A stretch of 64,000 bases of DNA from Patiria miniata (taxonomy: Eukaryota > Echinodermata > Asteroidea > Valvatida > Asterinidae): positions 2,794,632 to 2,858,631 of the forward strand of contig NW_024037047.1 in NCBI RefSeq assembly GCF_015706575.1. The letters are read 5' to 3'. Made by a program: the position numbers and the translations under genes. Of the stretch, positions 35,101 to 47,310 are shown in pieces; the stretch's first letter is position 1, and every line of letters begins with the position of its first letter. The notes below the pieces were generated by a model. That model was not told the origin of the DNA. It searched no databases and worked only from the letters and a program-made list of their open reading frames with translations.

Positions 35101-38100
35101 TTGAGAAAAGTAAATTTTTGGCCAAATTTTGATAAAAATGTAAGGCTAACCCCTTGTTTTTTTTTCAATTTTGGCCAAAAAATGAAATTCCTTGAAACTT
35201 GCAGGAAAGATGCCTAAGGTAATCCTGAACACATTCCAATTCGATTTGGGAACAGATGTGCCTTGGAAAAGAAAATTTGGAGTAAAATTTCAGACAAAAA
35301 CGGTCCAAATTCTTTTTCATTTTTATGTATTTCCTCGCCCAAAAAACGGATGATTTTTGACTAAATCTGCTAAAATATCAATGTTTGAATATTGATTCAT
35401 GCTCCACTCGTCTCCACAGCAATGTTTGCGTTGTTTTGAGAAAGTCAATTTTTGGCCAAATTTTGATAAAAATGTAAGGCTAACCCCTTGTTTTTTTTTT
35501 CAATTTTGGCCCAAAAATGAAATTCCTTGAAACTTGCAGGAAAGATGCCTAAGCTAACCCTGAACACATTCCAATTCGATTTGGGAACAGATGTGCTTTA
35601 AAAAAAAAAAATTGTGGAAAATTTCGGACAAAAACGGTCAAAATTCTTTTTCATTTTTAGGTATTTCCTCGCCCAAAAAACGGATGATTTTTGACGAAAT
35701 CTGCTAAAATATCAATGTTTGAATATTGATTCATGCTCCACTCGTCTCCACAGCAATTTGTGCGTTGTTTTGAGAAAAGTCCATTTTTGGCCAAATTTTG
35801 ATAAAAATGTAAGGCTAACCCCTTGTTTTTTTTCAATTTTGGCCAAAAAATGAAATTCCTTGAAACTTGTAGGAAAGATGCCTAAGGTAACCCTGAACAC
35901 ATTCCAATACGATTTGGGAACAGATGTGCCTTGGAAAAGAAATTTGGTGGAAAATTTCGGACAAAAACGGTCCAAATTCTTTTTCATTTTTAGGTATTTC
36001 CTCGCCCAAAAAACGGATGATTTTTGACGAAATCTGCTAAAATATCAATGTTTGAATATTGATTCATGCTCCACTCGTCTCCACAGCAATTTTTGCGTTG
36101 TTTTGAGAAAAGTCCATTTTTGGCCAAATTTTGATAAAAATGTAAGGCTAACCCCTTGTTTTTTTTTCAATTTTGGCCAAAAAATGAAATTCCTTGAAAC
36201 TTGCAGGAAAGATGCCTAAGGTAACCCTGAACACATTCGAATACGATTTGGGAACAGATGTGCCTTGGAAAAGAAAATTTGGTGGAAAATTTCGGACCAA
36301 AACGGTCGAAATTCTTTTTCATTTTTAGGTATTTCCTCGCCCAAAAAACGGATGATTTTTGACTAAATCTGCTAAAATATCAATGTTTGAATATTGATTC
36401 ATGCTCCACTCGTCTCCACAGCAATTTTTGCGTTGTTTTGAGAAAAGTCCATTTTTGGCCAAATTTTGATAAAAATGTAAGGCCCTTGTTTTTTTTTCAA
36501 TTTTGGCCAAAAAATGAAATTCCTTGAAACTTGCAGGAAAGATGCCTAAGGTAACCCTGAACACATTCCAATACGATTTGGGAACAGATGTGCCTTGGAA
36601 AAGAAAATTTGGTGGAAAATTTCGGACAAAAACGGTCAAAATTCTTTTACAAAGTTTAGGTATTTCCTCGCCCAAAAAACGGATGATTTTTGACTAAATC
36701 TGCTAAAATATCAATGTTTGAATATTGATTCATGCTCCACTCGTCTCCACAGCAATTTTTGCGTTGTTTTGAGAAAAGTCACTTTTTTGGCAAATTTTGA
36801 TAAAAATGTAAGGCTAACCCCTTGTTTTTTTTTCAATTTTGGCCAAAAAATGAAATTCCTTGAAACTTGCAGGAAAGATGCCTAAGCTAACCCTGAACCC
36901 ATTGCAATACGATTTGGGAACAGATGTGCCTTGGAAAAGAAAATTTGGTGGAAAATTTCGGACAAAAACGGTCAAAATTCTTTTACAAAGTTTAGGTATT
37001 TCCTCGCCCAAAAAACGGATGATTTTTGACGAAATCTGCTAAAATATCAATGTTTGAATATTGATTCATGCTCCACTCGTCTCCACAGCAATGTGTGCGT
37101 TGTTTTGAGAAAAGTCCATTTTTGGCCAAATTTTGATAAAAGTGTAAGGCTGACGCCTTGGTTTTTTTCAATTTTGGCCCAAAAATGAAATTCCTTGAAA
37201 CTTGCAGGAAAAATGCCTAAGGTGACCATGAAAACATTTCAATTCGATTTGGGAACAGATGTGCCTTGGAAAAGAAAATTTGGTGGAAAATTTCGGACAA
37301 AAACGGTCAAAATTCTTTTTCATTTTTAGGTATTTCCTCGACCAAAAAACCGGATGATTTTTGACTAAATCTGCTAAAATATCAATGTTTGAATATTGAT
37401 TCCTGCTCCACTCGTCTCCACAGCAATTTGTGCGTTGTTTTGAGAAAAGTCCATTTTTGGCCAAATTTTGATAAAAATGTAAGGCTAACCCCTTGTTTGA
37501 ATATTGATTCATTCTCCACTCGTCTCCACAGCAATGTTTGCGTTGTTTTGAGAAAAGTAAATTTTTGGCCAAATTTTGATAAAAATGTAAGGCTAACCCC
37601 TTGTTTTTTTTTCAATTTTGGCCAAAAAATGAAATTCCTTGAAACTTGCAGGAAAGATGCCTAAGGTAATCCTGAACACATTCCAATTCGATTTGGGAAC
37701 AGATGTGCCTTGGAAAAGAAAATTTGGAGTAAAATTTCAGACAAAAACGGTCCAAATTCTTTTTCATTTTTATGTATTTCCTCGCCCAAAAAACGGATGA
37801 TTTTTGACTAAATCTGCTAAAATATCAATGTTTGAATATTGATTCATGCTCCACTCGTCTCCACAGCAATTTTTGCGTTGTTTTGAGAAAAGTCCATTTT
37901 TGGCCAAATTTTGATAAAAATGTAAGGCTAACCCCTTGTTTTTTTTTCAATTTTGGCCAAAAAATGAAATTCCTTGAAACTTGCAGGAAAGATGCCTAAG
38001 GTAACCCTGAACACATTCCAATACGAATTGGGAACATATGTGCCTTGGAAAAGAAAATTTGGTGGAAAATTTCGGACAAAAACGGTCAAAATTCTTTTAC

Positions 38101-41100
38101 AAAGTTTAGGTATTTCCTCGCCCAAAAAACGGATGATTTTTGACTAAATCTGCTAAAATATCAATGTTTGAATATTGATTCATGCTCCACTCGTCTCCAC
38201 AGCAATTTTTGCGTTGTTTTGAGAAAAGTCACTTTTTTGGCAAATTTTGATAAAAATGTAAGGCTAACCCCTTGTTTTTTTTTCAATTTTGGCCAAAAAA
38301 TGAAATTCCTTGAAACTTGCAGGAAAGATGCCTAAGCTAACCCTGAACCCATTGCAATACGATTTGGGAACAGATGTGCCTTGGAAAAGAAAATTTGGTG
38401 GAAAATTTCGGACAAAAACGGTCAAAATTTTTTTTACAAAGTTTAGGTATTTCCTCGCCCAAAAACCGGATGATTTTTGACTAAATCTGCTAAAATATCA
38501 ATTTTGAATATTGATTCATGCTCCACTTGTCTCCACAGCAATTTTTGCGTTGTTTTGAGAAAAGTTACTTTTTTGGCAAATTTTGATAAAAATGTAAGGC
38601 TAACCCCTTGTTTTTTTTTCAATTTTGGCCAAAAAATGAAATTCCTTGAAACTTGCAGGAAAAATGCCTAAGGGGACCGTGAAAACATTTCAATTCGATT
38701 TGGGAACAGATGTGCCTTGGAAAAGAAAATTTGGTGGAAAATTTCGGACCAAAACGGTCAAAATTCTTTTTCATTTTCAGGTATTTCCTCGCCCAAAAAC
38801 CGGATGATTTTTGACTAAATCTGCTAAAATATCAATGTTTGAATATTGATTCATGCTCCACTCGTCTCCACAGCAATTTTTGCGTTGTTTTGAGAAAAGT
38901 CACTTTTTTGGCAAATTTTGATAAAAATGTAAGGCTAACCCCTTGTTTTTGTTTCAATTTTGGCCAAAAAATGAAATTCCTTGAAACTTGCAGGAAAGAT
39001 GCCTAAGGTAACCCTGAACACATTCCAATACGATTTGGGAACAGATGTGCCTTGGAAAAGAAAATTTGGTGGAAAATTTCGGACAAAAACGGTCAAAATT
39101 CTTTTACAAAGTTTAGGTATTTCCTCGCCCAAACAACGGATGATTTTTGAGTAAATCTGCTAAAATATCAATGTTTGAATATTGATTCATGCTCCACTCG
39201 TCTCCACAGCAATTTTTGCGTTGTTTTGAGAAAAGTCACTTTTTTTGGCAAATTTTGATAAAAATGTAAGGCTAACCCCTTGTTTTTTTTTCAATTTTGG
39301 CCAAAAAATGAAATTCCTTGAAACTTGCAGGAAAGATGCCTAAGGTAACCCTGAACACATTCCAATACGATTTGGAACAGATGTGCCTTGGAAAAGAAAA
39401 TTTGGTGGACAAATTTCGGACAAAAACGGTCAAAATTCTTTTACAAAGTTTAGGTATTTCCTCGCCCAAAAAACGGATGATTTTTGACTAAATCTGCTAA
39501 AATATCAATGTTTGAATATTGATTCATGCTCCACTCGTCTCCACAGCAATTTTTGCGTTGTTTTGAGAAAAGTCACTTTTGGCAAATTTTGATAAAAATG
39601 TAAGGCTAACGCCTTGGTTTTTTTTCAATTTTGGCCCAAAAATGAAATTCCTTGAAACTTGCAGGAAAAATGCCTAAGGTGACCATGAAAACATTTCAAT
39701 TCGATTTGGGAACAGATGTGCCTTGGAAAAGAAAATTTGGTGGAAAATTTCGGACAAAAACGATCAAAATTCTTTTTCATTTTTAGGTATTTCCTCGACC
39801 AAAAAACCTGATGATTTTTGACTAAATCTGCTAAAATATCAATGTTTGAATATTGATTCCTGCTCCACTCGTCTCCACAGCAATTTGTGCGTTGTTTTGA
39901 GAAAAGTCCATTTTTGGCCAAATTTTGATAAAAATGTAAGGCTAACCCCTTGTTTGAATATTGATTCATTCTCCACTCGTCTCCACAGCAATGTTTGCGT
40001 TGTTTTGAGAAAAGTAAATTTTTGGCCAAATTTTGATAAAAATGTAAGGCTAACCCCTTGTTTTTTTTTCAATTTTGGCCAAAAAATGAAATTCCTTGAA
40101 ACTTGCAGGAAAGATGCCTAAGGTAACCCTGAACACATTCCAATTCGATTTGGGAACAGATGTGCCTTGGAAAAGAAAATTTGGAGTAAAATTTCAGACA
40201 AAAACGGTCCAAATTCTTTTTCATTTTTATGTATTTCCTCGCCCCAACAACGTATGATTTTTGACTAAATCTGCTAAAATATCAATGTTTGAATATTGAT
40301 TCATGCTCCACTCGTCTCCACAGCAATGTTTGCGTTGTTTTGAGAAAGTCAATTTTTGGCCAAATTTTGATAAAAATGTAAGGCTAACCCCTTGTTTTTT
40401 TTTCAATTTTGGCCCAAAAATGAAATTCCTTGAAACTTGCAGGAAAGATGCCTAAGCTAACCCTGAACACATTCCAATTCGATTTGGGAACAGATGTGCT
40501 TTAAAAAAAAAAAATTGGTGGAAAATTTCAGACAAAAACGGTCAAAATTCTTTTTCATTTTTAGGTATTTCCTCGCCCAAAAAACGGATGATTTTTGACG
40601 AAATCTGCTAAAATATCAATGTTTGAATATTGATTCATGCTCCACTCGTCTCCACAGCAATTTGTGCGTTGTTTTGAGTAAAGTCCATTTTTGGCCAAAT
40701 TTTGATAAAAATGTAAGGCTAACCCCTTGTTTTTTTTCAATTTTGGCCAAAAAATGAAATTCCTTGAAACTTGTAGGAAAGATGCCTAAGGTAACCCTGA
40801 ACACATTCCAATACGATTTGGGAACAGATGTGCCTTGGAAAAGAAATTTGGTGGAAAATTTCGGACAAAAACGGTCCAAATTCTTTTTCATTTTTAGGTA
40901 TTTCCTCGCCCAAAAAACGGATGATTTTTGACTAAATCTGCTAAAATATCAATGTTTGAATATTGATTCATGCTCCACTCGTCTCCACAGCAATTTTTGC
41001 GTTGTTTTGAGAAAAGTCCATTTTTGGCCAAATTTTGATAAAAATGTAAGGCTAACCCCTTGTTTTTTTTTCAATTTTGGCCAAAAAATGAAATTCCTTG

Positions 41101-42000
41101 AAACTTGCAGGAAAGATGCCTAAGGTAACCCTGAACACATTCGAATACGATTTGGGAACAGATGTGCCTTGGAAAAGAAAATTTGGTGGAAAATTTCGGA
41201 CCAAAACGGTCGAAATTCTTTTTCATTTTTAGGTATTTCCTCGCCCAAAAAACGGATGATTTTTGACTAAATCTGCTAAAATATCAATGTTTGAATATTG
41301 ATTCATGCTCCACTCGTCTCCACAGCAATTTTTGCGTTGTTTTGAGAAAAGTCCATTTTTGCCCAAATTTTGATAAAAATGTAAGGCTAACCCCTTGTTT
41401 TTTTTTCAATTTTGGCCAAAAAATGAAATTCCTTGAAACTTGCAGGAAAGATGCCTAAGGTAACCCTGAACACATTCCAATACGATTTGGGAACAGATGT
41501 GCCTTGGAAAAGAAAATTTGGTGGAAAATTTCGGACAAAAACGGTCAAAATTCTTTTACAAAGTTTAGGTATTTCCTCGCCCAAAAAACGGATGATTTTT
41601 GAGTAAATCTGCTAAAATATCAATGTTTGAATATTGATTCATGCTCCACTCGTCTCCACAGCAATTTTTGCGTTGTTTTGAGAAAAGTCCATTTTTGGCC
41701 AAATTTTGATAAAAATGTAAGGCTAACCCCTTGTTTTTTTTTCAATTTTGGCCAAAAAATGAAATTCCTTGAAACTTGCAGGAAAGATGCCTAAGGTAAC
41801 CCTGAACACATTCCAATACGAATTGGGAACAGATGTGCCTTGGAAAAGAAAATTTGGTGGAAAATTTCGGACAAAAACGGTCAAAATTCTTTTACAAAGT
41901 TTAGGTATTTCCTCGCCCAAAAAACGGATGATTTTTGACTAAATCTGCTAAAATATCAATGTTTGAATATTGATTCATGCTCCACTCGTCTCCACAGCAA
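32140..42000 (+). repeat. Higher-order repeat block 2, ~2.45-kb period, about four copies
   Basis: A diagnostic monomer with GGCTGACGCCTTGG occurs near 32.24, 34.70 and 37.15 kb, with a variant near 39.61 kb. Each is followed by a truncated ~102-base monomer beginning TTTGAATATTGATTCATTC at about 32.60, 35.05, 37.50 and 39.95 kb. Periods are 2454, 2447 and 2457. The 134-codon frame crossing this junction is identical in the first three copies and differs by one residue in the fourth, so copies are near-identical although neighbouring monomers differ more. The 7-base shortening fits a small deletion near 36483. Confidence 0.8.
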
Positions 42001-44599
42001 TTTTTGCGTTGTTTTGAGAAAAGTTACTTTTTGGCAAATTTTGATAAAAATGTAAGGCTAACCCCTTGTTTTTTTTTCAATTTTGGCCAAAAAATGAAAT
42101 TCCTTGAAACTTGCAGGAAAAATGCCTAAGGTGACCGTGAAAACATTTCAATTCGATTTGGGAACAGATGTGCCTTGGAAAAGAAAATTTGGTGGAAAAT
42201 TTCGGACCAAAACGGTCGAAATTCTTTTTCATTTTCAGGTATTTCCTCGCCCAAAAACCAGATGATTTTTGACTAAATCTGCTAAAATATCAATTTTGAA
42301 TATTGATTCATGCTCCACTCGTCTCCACAGCAATTTTTGCGTTGTTTTGAGAAAAGTTACTTTTTTGGCAAATTTTGATAAAAATGTAAGGCTAACCCCT
42401 TGTTTTTTTTTCAATTTTGGCCAAAAAATGAAATTCCTTGAAACTTGCAGGAAAAATGCCTAAGGGGACCGTGAAAACATTTCAATTCGATTTGGGAACA
42501 GATGTGCCTTGGAAAAGAAAATTTGGTGGAAAATTTCGGACCAAAACGGTCAAAATTCTTTTTCATTTTCAGGTATTTCCTAGCCCAAAAACCGGATGAT
42601 TTTTGACTAAATCTGCTAAAATATCAATGTTTGAATATTGATTCATGCTCCACTCGTCTCCACAGCAATTTTTGCGTTGTTTTGAGAAAAGTCACTTTTT
42701 TGGCAAATTTTGATAAAAATGTAAGGCTAACCCCTTGTTTTTTTTTCAATTTTGGCCAAAAAATGAAATTCCTTGAAACTTGCAGGAAAGATGCCTAAGC
42801 TAACCCTGAACACATTCCAATTCGATTTGGGAACAGATGTGCGTTAAAAAAAAAATTTGGTGAAAAAATTTCAGACAAAAACGGTCAAAATTCTTTTTCA
42901 TTTTTAGGTATTTCCTCGCCCAAAAAACGGATGATTTTTGACTAAATCTGCTAAAATATCAATGTTTGAATATTGATTCATGCTCCACTCGTCTCCACAG
43001 CAATTTGTGCGTTGTTTTGAGAAAAGTCCATTTTTGGCCAAATTTTGATAAAAATGTAAGGCTAACTAACCCCTTGTTTTTTTTTCAATTTTGGCCAAAA
43101 AATAAAATTCCTTGAAACTTGCAGGAAAGATGCCTAAGGTAACCCTGAACACATTCCAATTCGATTTGGGAACAGATGTGCCTTGGAAAAGAAAATTTGG
43201 AGTAAAATTTCAGACAAAAACGGTCAAAATTCTTTTTCATTTTTATGTATTTTCTCGCCCAAAAACCGGATGATTTTTGACTAAATCTGCTAAAATATCA
43301 ATGTTTGAATATTGATTCATGCTCCACTCGTCTCCACAGCAATTTTTGCGTTGTTTTGAGAAAAGTCACTTTTTTTCGCAAATTTTGATAAAAATGTAAG
43401 GCTAACCCCTTGTTTTTTTTTCAATTTTGGCCAAAAAATGAAATTCGTAGAAACTTGCAGGAAAGATGCCTAAGGTAACCCTGAACACATTCCAATACGA
43501 TTTGGGAACAGATGTGCCTTGAAAAAGAAAATTTGGTGGAAAATTTCGGACAAAAACGGTCAAAATTCTTTTACAAAGTTTAGGTATTTCCTCGCCCAAA
43601 AAACGGATGATTTTTGACTAAATCTGCTAAAATATCAATGTTTGAATATTGATTCATGCTCCACTCGTCTCCACAGCAATTTTTGCGTTGTTTTGAGAAA
43701 AGTCACTTTTTTGGCAAATTTTGATAAAAATGTAAGGCTAACCCCTTGTTTTTTTTTCAATTTTGGCCAAAAAATGAAATTCCTTGAAACTTGCAGGAAA
43801 AATGCCTAAGGTGACCGTGAAAACATTTCAATTCGATTTGGGAACAGATGTGCCTTGGAAAAGAAAATTTGGTGGAAAATTATTTCGGACCAAAACGGTC
43901 AAAATTCTTTTTCATTTTCAGGTATTTCATCGCCCAAAAAACGGATGATTTTTGACTAAATCTGCTAAAATATCAATGTTTGAATATTGATTCATGCTCC
44001 ACTCGTCTCCACAGCAATTTTTGCGTTGTTTTGAGAAAAGTCACTTTTTTGGCAAATTTTGATAAAAATGTAAGGCTAACCCCTTGTTTTTATTTCAATT
44101 TTGGCCAAAAAATGAAATTCCTTGAAACTTGCAGGAAAGATGCCTAATGTAACCCTGAACACATTCCAATACGATTTGGGAACAGATGTGCCTTGGAAAA
44201 GAAATTTGGTGAAAAATTTCGGACAAAAACGGTCAAAATTCTTTTTCATTTTTAGGTATTTCCTCACCAAAGAAACGGATGATTTTTGACTAAATCTGCT
44301 AAAATATTAATTTTTTTTAATATTGATTCAAGCTCAACTCGTCTCCACAGCAATTTTTGCGTTGTTTTGAGAAAAGTCAATTCTTGGCCAAATTTTGATA
44401 AAAATGTAAGGTTAACGCCTTGTTTTTTTTTCAATTTTGGCCAAAAAATGAAATTCCTTGAAACTTGCAGGAAAGCTGCCTAAGGTAACCCTGAACACAT
44501 TCCATTTCGATTTGGGAACAGATGTGCCTTGGAAAAGAAAATTCGGTGGAAAATTTCAGACAAAAACGGTCAAAATTCTTTTTCATTTTCAGGTATTTC

Positions 44600-46318
44600 C
44601 TCACCAAAGAAACCGATGATTTTTGCCTAAATCTGCTTAAATATCAATGTTTGAATATTGATTCATGCTCCACTCGTCTCCACAGCAATTTTTGCGTTGT
44701 TTTGAGAAAAGTCAATTTTTGGCCAAATTTTGATAAAAATGAAAGGCCCCTTGTTTTTTTTTCAATTTTGGCCAAAAAATGAAATTCGTTAAAACTTGCA
44801 GGAAAAATGCCTAAGGTGACCGTGAAAACATTTCAATTCGATTTGGGAACAGATGTGCCTTGGAAAAGAAAATTTGGTGGAAAATTTCGGACCAAAACGG
44901 TCAAAATTCTTTTTCATTTTCAGGTATTTCCCCTCCCAAAAACCGGATGATTTTTGACTAAATCTGCTAAAATATCAATGTTTGAATATTGATTCATGCT
45001 CCACTCGTCTCCACAGCAATTTTTGCGTTGTTTTGAGAAAAGTCACTTTTTTGGCAAATTTTGATAAAAATGTAAGGCTAACCCCTTGTTTTTTTTTCAA
45101 TTTTGGCCAAAAAATGAAATTCCTTGAAACTTGCAGGAAAGATGCCTAAGCTAACCCTGAACACATTCCAATTCGATTTGGGAACAGATGTGCGTTAAAA
45201 AAAAAAATTGGTGGAAAATTTCAGACAAAAACGGTCAAAATTCTTTTTCAAAGTTTAGGTATTTCCTCGCCCAAAAAACGGATGATTTTTGAGTAAATCT
45301 GCTAAAATATCAATGTTTGAATATTGATTCATGCTCCACTCGTCTCCACAGCAATTTGTGCGTTGTTTTGAGAAAAGTCCATTTTTGGCCAAATTTTGAT
45401 AAAAATGTAAGGCTAACCCCTTGTTTTTTTTTCAATTTTGGCCAAAAAATGAAATTCCTTGAAACTTGCAGGAAATATGCCTAAAGTGACCGTGAAAACA
45501 TTTCAATTCGATTTGGGAACAGATGTGCCTTGGAAAAGAAAATTTGGTGGAAAATTTCGGACCAAAACGGTCAAAATTCTTTTTCATTTTCAGGTATTTC
45601 CCCTCCCAAAAACCGGATGATTTTTGACTAAATCTGCTAAAATATCAATGTTTGAATATTGATTCATGCTCCACTCGTCTCCACAGCAATTTTTGCGTTG
45701 TTTTGAGAAAAGTCACTTTTTTGGCAAATTTTGATAAAAATGTAAGGCTAACCCCTTGTTTTTTTTTCAATTTTGGCCAAAAAATGAAATTCCTTGAAAC
45801 TTGCAGGAAAAATGCCTAAGGTGACCGTGAAAACATTTCAATTCGATTTGGGAACAGATGTGCCTTGGAAAAGAAAATTTGGTGGAAAATTTCAGACAAA
45901 AACGGTCAAAATTCTTTTTCAAAGTTTAGGTATTTCCTTGCCCAAAAAACGGATGATTTTTGACTAAATCTGCTAAAATATCAATGTTTGAATATTGATT
46001 CATGCTCCACTCGTCTCCACAGCAATTTGTGCGTTGTTTTGAGAAAAGTCCATTTTTGGCCAAATTTTGATAAAAATGTAAGGCTAACCCCTTGTTTTTT
46101 TTTCAATTTTGGCCAAAAAATGAAATTCCTTGAAACTTGCAGGAAATATGCCTAAAGTGACCGTGAAAACATTTCAATTCGATTTGGGAACAGATGTGCC
46201 TTGGAAAAGAAAATTTGGTGGAAAATTTCGGACCAAAACGGTCAAAATTCTTTTTCATTTTCAGGTATTTCCCCTCCCAAAAACCGGATGATTTTTGACT
46301 AAATCTGCTAAAATATCA
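44600..46318 (+). repeat. Dimeric higher-order repeat at the array end
   Basis: GGTATTTCCCCTCCC recurs at 44923, 45593 and 46264 (670 and 671 apart), alternating with monomers carrying TTTCAAAGTTTAGG. GGAAATATGCCTAAAGTG recurs at about 45472 and 46143. The repeating unit is thus two monomers. Confidence 0.65.
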
Positions 46319-46689
46319 TTCATTTTATCACTGAAAGATAAAATACATTATTCTCCACGAACACACGGCTGGCTGAGTTTCAAACTCTCTGTTAATCAGC
46401 GGATGGTTGCTATGGTATGGAATTAGTAAACATTTTGATTGCCCAAATTGCAGCTGGCCATCCATTGCTGGCATCAAGCCAAAAGTGCTGTTCATAGGCA
46501 GAAGTTGATGTAACTTCCAAGGGAGATATAAATATTGATACAAATGTGATAAGTCCACGCGCGCGCACAGACGCACTACGTGCACGCCGTGGATGAAAGG
46601 CCAGTTCGGCGTAGCTTTTTGAGACCGCAACAACAAAAATAAATTTCTCCTGGAATAAGCGTTTGTTTGCTTACATTCCATGGATTTTC

Positions 46690-47310
46690 GTTCACATTTG
46701 AACTTCGGTTAGTGAACTTATGATTTGCAAATGTTATGCAGCTGACTTCAGTGATCTTTGGGGGTTTTGGAGACGGCATTTACGTATATCCTACGAGTAC
46801 GACCATACAGCTTTTACAAGATGCCTCGTCAGAACGTCAGCCCAAGCGATCCGCTCGCTTGTCGACATTTCATGCGATTTGTCACAGCCGTCCAAGGTTT
46901 CCAGAACATGAATTCTCAGCGTTATAGGCCTAGGCCTACTCGTACTTTTTGGAATGCTGAATCACCACTGGATTATGTCAGCCGTCCATGATTGAAGCTT
47001 GTGTAGTCCTATTTGAATCATGGCCCTTCATAAGTTTACGGACACCGAAGTCCAGGTGCTAAATCAACGGTCATGACGGTGCGTTCCAGCCGAGTCCGGG
47101 CGGTGCATCCCCGCCCAGCTTTCAATCCGCCCCGGTGCTGGTGGCTGGTGTTCTCGGCATGCTTGACCGCGGCAACGTGTCGGCCTGCAGTACAGTGTGA
47201 ACGCTGGATCTTTGTTCGTCACGACCCTCTCTCGAGATTTCCCGCTTCGTGCAATGGCTTGGACATCATGCTCAAACATGCCAGGCATGATGGAATTCAA
47301 GGTGAGAATT
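46690..47310 (+). other. GC-rich, possibly captured gene-start fragment
   Basis: Within the rolling-circle element this part is much richer in G+C and CpG than its flanks. It has open frames of 60-100 codons in all + frames. Near 47275-47305 GGAATTCAAG precedes GTGAGA, a good donor-like site. This could be the promoter and first exon of a host gene picked up by the element, a known habit of Helitrons. No product is recognisable. Confidence 0.3.

Larger units (their letters stand above)
25722..46318 (+). repeat. Satellite B: ~61 tandem 336-bp monomers
   Basis: Landmarks GAAACTTGCAGGAAAGATGC, TTTGGGAACAGATGTGCC, CAAAAACGGTCAAAATTC, GGTATTTCCTCGCCC, TCAATGTTTGAATATTGATT and TGCTCCACTCGTCTCCAC recur every 336 bases. 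The first units (25.7-26.5 kb) are the most divergent. Because 336 is 3 x 112, the same 60-130-codon frames reappear in every unit on both strands; they share stops and are not genes. Monomers carry AAGGT/AAGCT, TTTACAAAGTTTAGG/TTTCATTTTTAGG and similar variants that define the higher-order structure. The array ends within a monomer at an inserted element. Confidence 0.95.

Noticed and set aside
25722..46318. Dozens of 60-134-codon ORFs with near-identical proteins on both strands
   Set aside because: They recur because the monomer length (336) is a multiple of three. They share stops, lack independent starts or codon bias, and follow monomer boundaries, so they are satellite by-products and not a gene family.
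25722..46318. CRISPR-like regular repetition
   Set aside because: The whole 336-bp unit repeats with no variable spacers, and the genome is eukaryotic.
46319..46319. LTR retrotransposon reading of the 46.3-52.9 kb insertion
   Set aside because: The duplicated segments are L...R-L'-R' in order, not identical direct repeats at both ends. There is no target duplication and no TG...CA termini.
46328..46681. 113-117-codon minus-strand frame conserved at both Helentron copies
   Set aside because: Both DNA copies are essentially identical, so conservation says nothing about coding. The frame lies in the terminal region with the hairpin and inverted repeat.
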